Made by a program: the position numbers and the translations under genes. The notes below the pieces were generated by a model. The model searched no databases. It was not told the DNA's origin and saw only the letters and a program-made list of their open reading frames with translations. From an uncultured Pelagibacteraceae bacterium (GTDB lineage: Bacteria; Pseudomonadota; Alphaproteobacteria; Pelagibacterales; Pelagibacteraceae), in the NCBI GenBank assembly GCA_902540235.1, contig CACBLI010000005.1, forward strand, positions 41,729-105,728: a stretch of DNA of 64,000 bases. Reading direction: 5' to 3'. Position 1 is the first letter of the stretch, and each line of letters opens with the position of its first letter. Shown in pieces: positions 63,162-64,000 of this stretch.

Positions 63162-63478
63162 TAAAGTGAAAAGGAAACACCACAACCACAAGATGATTTT
63201 GTTTGTGGATTGGTTATCTTAAACTGCTCACCAATTAATTCTGAAACATAATCTACCTCTGATCCTTTTAAAAGATCTGCCGACGTTTTATCTATTAGTA
63301 TATTTTCGTAATTTAAATCGTCATCTGTTTTTTCTTTGTCAAAAGTAAATTCATATTGAAATCCGGAACAACCACCACCTTTAATGGCGATTCTAAAAAA
63401 TAAGCCTTTATCTTTTTTAGATAATAGAGCATTGATCTGTTTTAGCGCTTTATCGGTAAATTTAATTTCTTTTATCAT
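63161..63478 (-). CDS. erpA: Iron-sulfur cluster insertion protein (HesB/IscA family, ErpA-like)
   Basis: A-type Fe-S carrier of 105 residues. The three cluster ligands are in the usual places: KGGGCSGFQYEFTF and the C-terminal SSCGCGVSFSL. It passes clusters to apoenzymes. The order xthA-erpA-dgt, with dgt divergent, is common in alphaproteobacteria. The two starts are about 50 bases apart. Confidence 0.95.
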   Translation of the reverse strand: MIKEIKFTDKALKQINALLSKKDKGLFFRIAIKGGGCSGFQYEFTFDKEKTDDDLNYENILIDKTSADLLKGSEVDYVSELIGEQFKITNPQTKSSCGCGVSFSL

Positions 63479-63528
63479 AAATGATCACTGGTATTACTAA
63501 TATAATACTTAAATTTTTAATTTAAAGG

Positions 63529-64000
63529 ATGAAAAAATACTCAAAGATAGGTTTATTCAAAAGTAAAGGTAGAATCTTTAAGGAGAGTTTATCTAAATAT
63601 AGAGGTCCATTTCAAAGAGACAGAGATAGGATTATTCACAGCGCCTCTTTCAGAAGACTAAAGCATAAAACACAAGTATTTGTAAATACAGAGGGAGATC
63701 ATTTTAGAACAAGAATTACTCATTCGATGGAAGTAGCACAAATTGCAAGATCTATTGCAAAATATCTTAATTTAAATGAAGATTTAGCAGAAACTTTGAG
63801 CCTGGCCCACGACTTAGGTCATACCCCGTTTGGTCATGCAGGAGAAGAGTCTTTAAATGAATGTATGGAAAACTTTGGTGGTTTTGATCATAATTTACAA
63901 ACATTGAGAATTGTTATGTTTTTGGAAAATAAATATTTAAAATTTAGAGGGTTAAATCTTTCAATTGAAACATTAGAAGGTCTTTTAAAACATAATGGGC
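63529..64000 (+). CDS. dgt: Deoxyguanosinetriphosphate triphosphohydrolase-like protein (partial)
   Basis: HD-domain dNTP triphosphohydrolase; the frame runs from ATG 63529 (AAAGG upstream) to the right window edge, giving 157 residues. N-terminal signature [28 protein letters not shown], metal His in [16 protein letters not shown] and the HD motif [16 protein letters not shown], followed by [11 protein letters not shown]. The remaining C-terminal part is outside the window, so completeness cannot be judged. Confidence 0.95.
   Translation, partial: MKKYSKIGLFKSKGRIFKESLSKYRGPFQRDRDRIIHSASFRRLKHKTQVFVNTEGDHFRTRITHSMEVAQIARSIAKYLNLNEDLAETLSLAHDLGHTPFGHAGEESLNECMENFGGFDHNLQTLRIVMFLENKYLKFRGLNLSIETLEGLLKHNG

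Noticed and set aside
1..64000. CRISPR arrays, insertion sequences, prophage or plasmid functions
   Set aside because: No spaced repeats with cas genes, transposase, integrase, capsid or partition proteins were seen; gene content is chromosomal core plus nutrient-stress genes.

Overview
The window is a compact, AT-rich stretch of alphaproteobacterial chromosome that most resembles the SAR11 group (Candidatus Pelagibacter or a close relative). The reasons are the very low GC content, genes that abut or overlap with almost no spacer, lysine/isoleucine/asparagine-rich proteins, alphaproteobacterial gene neighbourhoods (ruvX-pyrB-pyrC-plsY-topA, gatCAB, lepB-rnc-recO, glyA-nrdR-ribD-ribE), a four-subunit sarcosine oxidase and a streamlined phosphate regulon. 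The assignment rests on recognition, not on a database search. No insertion sequence, prophage, CRISPR array or plasmid gene is visible, and no gene-free stretch reaches 300 bases.

Layout. Positions 1-4147 (minus strand) carry topA (cut by the window edge), plsY, a dihydroorotase-like gene, pyrB and ruvX. 4198-10846 (plus) holds gatCAB, an O-methyltransferase, trhO, a MATE exporter and a small secreted nuclease. 10843-17511 (minus) is a sarcosine oxidase operon (soxBDAG) followed by a solute-binding protein and a permease. 17580-19628 has a GT-C type membrane glycosyltransferase, a small unknown gene and tRNA-Ser(GCU). 19633-29207 has slt, then a long plus-strand housekeeping run: dapA, smpB, folK, relA/spoT, pyrE, pdxJ, acpS, lepB, rnc, recO. 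29208-37021 has hemB, a putative dioxygenase, rpiB, glyA, nrdR, ribD, ribE, ribB with a degenerate ribA domain, and manC.

37022-54183 is the most interesting part and reads as one phosphate-stress island. It contains a diacylglycerol-kinase-like gene, a PlcP-like phosphoesterase and a glycosyltransferase (the lipid-remodelling set that replaces phospholipids with glycolipids), phoR, an unrecognised periplasmic protein, pstS-pstC-pstA-pstB-phoU-phoB, sixA, ppk and ppx (polyphosphate), and a small arsenate operon (73-residue membrane protein, arsC, aquaporin, nudix). Direct repeats of a TGTAAY-like heptamer with an 11-base period, the geometry of a PhoB box, lie before pstS, plcP, the unknown gene and the arsenate operon. 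This suggests that arsenate entering through the Pst importer is detoxified under the same control.

54252-56533 is a divergent Anbu proteasome-like peptidase and ATP-grasp pair. 56586-62355 is a zinc island: znuC-znuB-zur plus a small membrane protein on one strand, and znuA, a CobW-type zinc GTPase, a WD40 protein and an 80-residue Cys-containing protein on the other, with two Zur-box-like palindromes between them. 62385-64000 holds xthA, erpA and the start of dgt.
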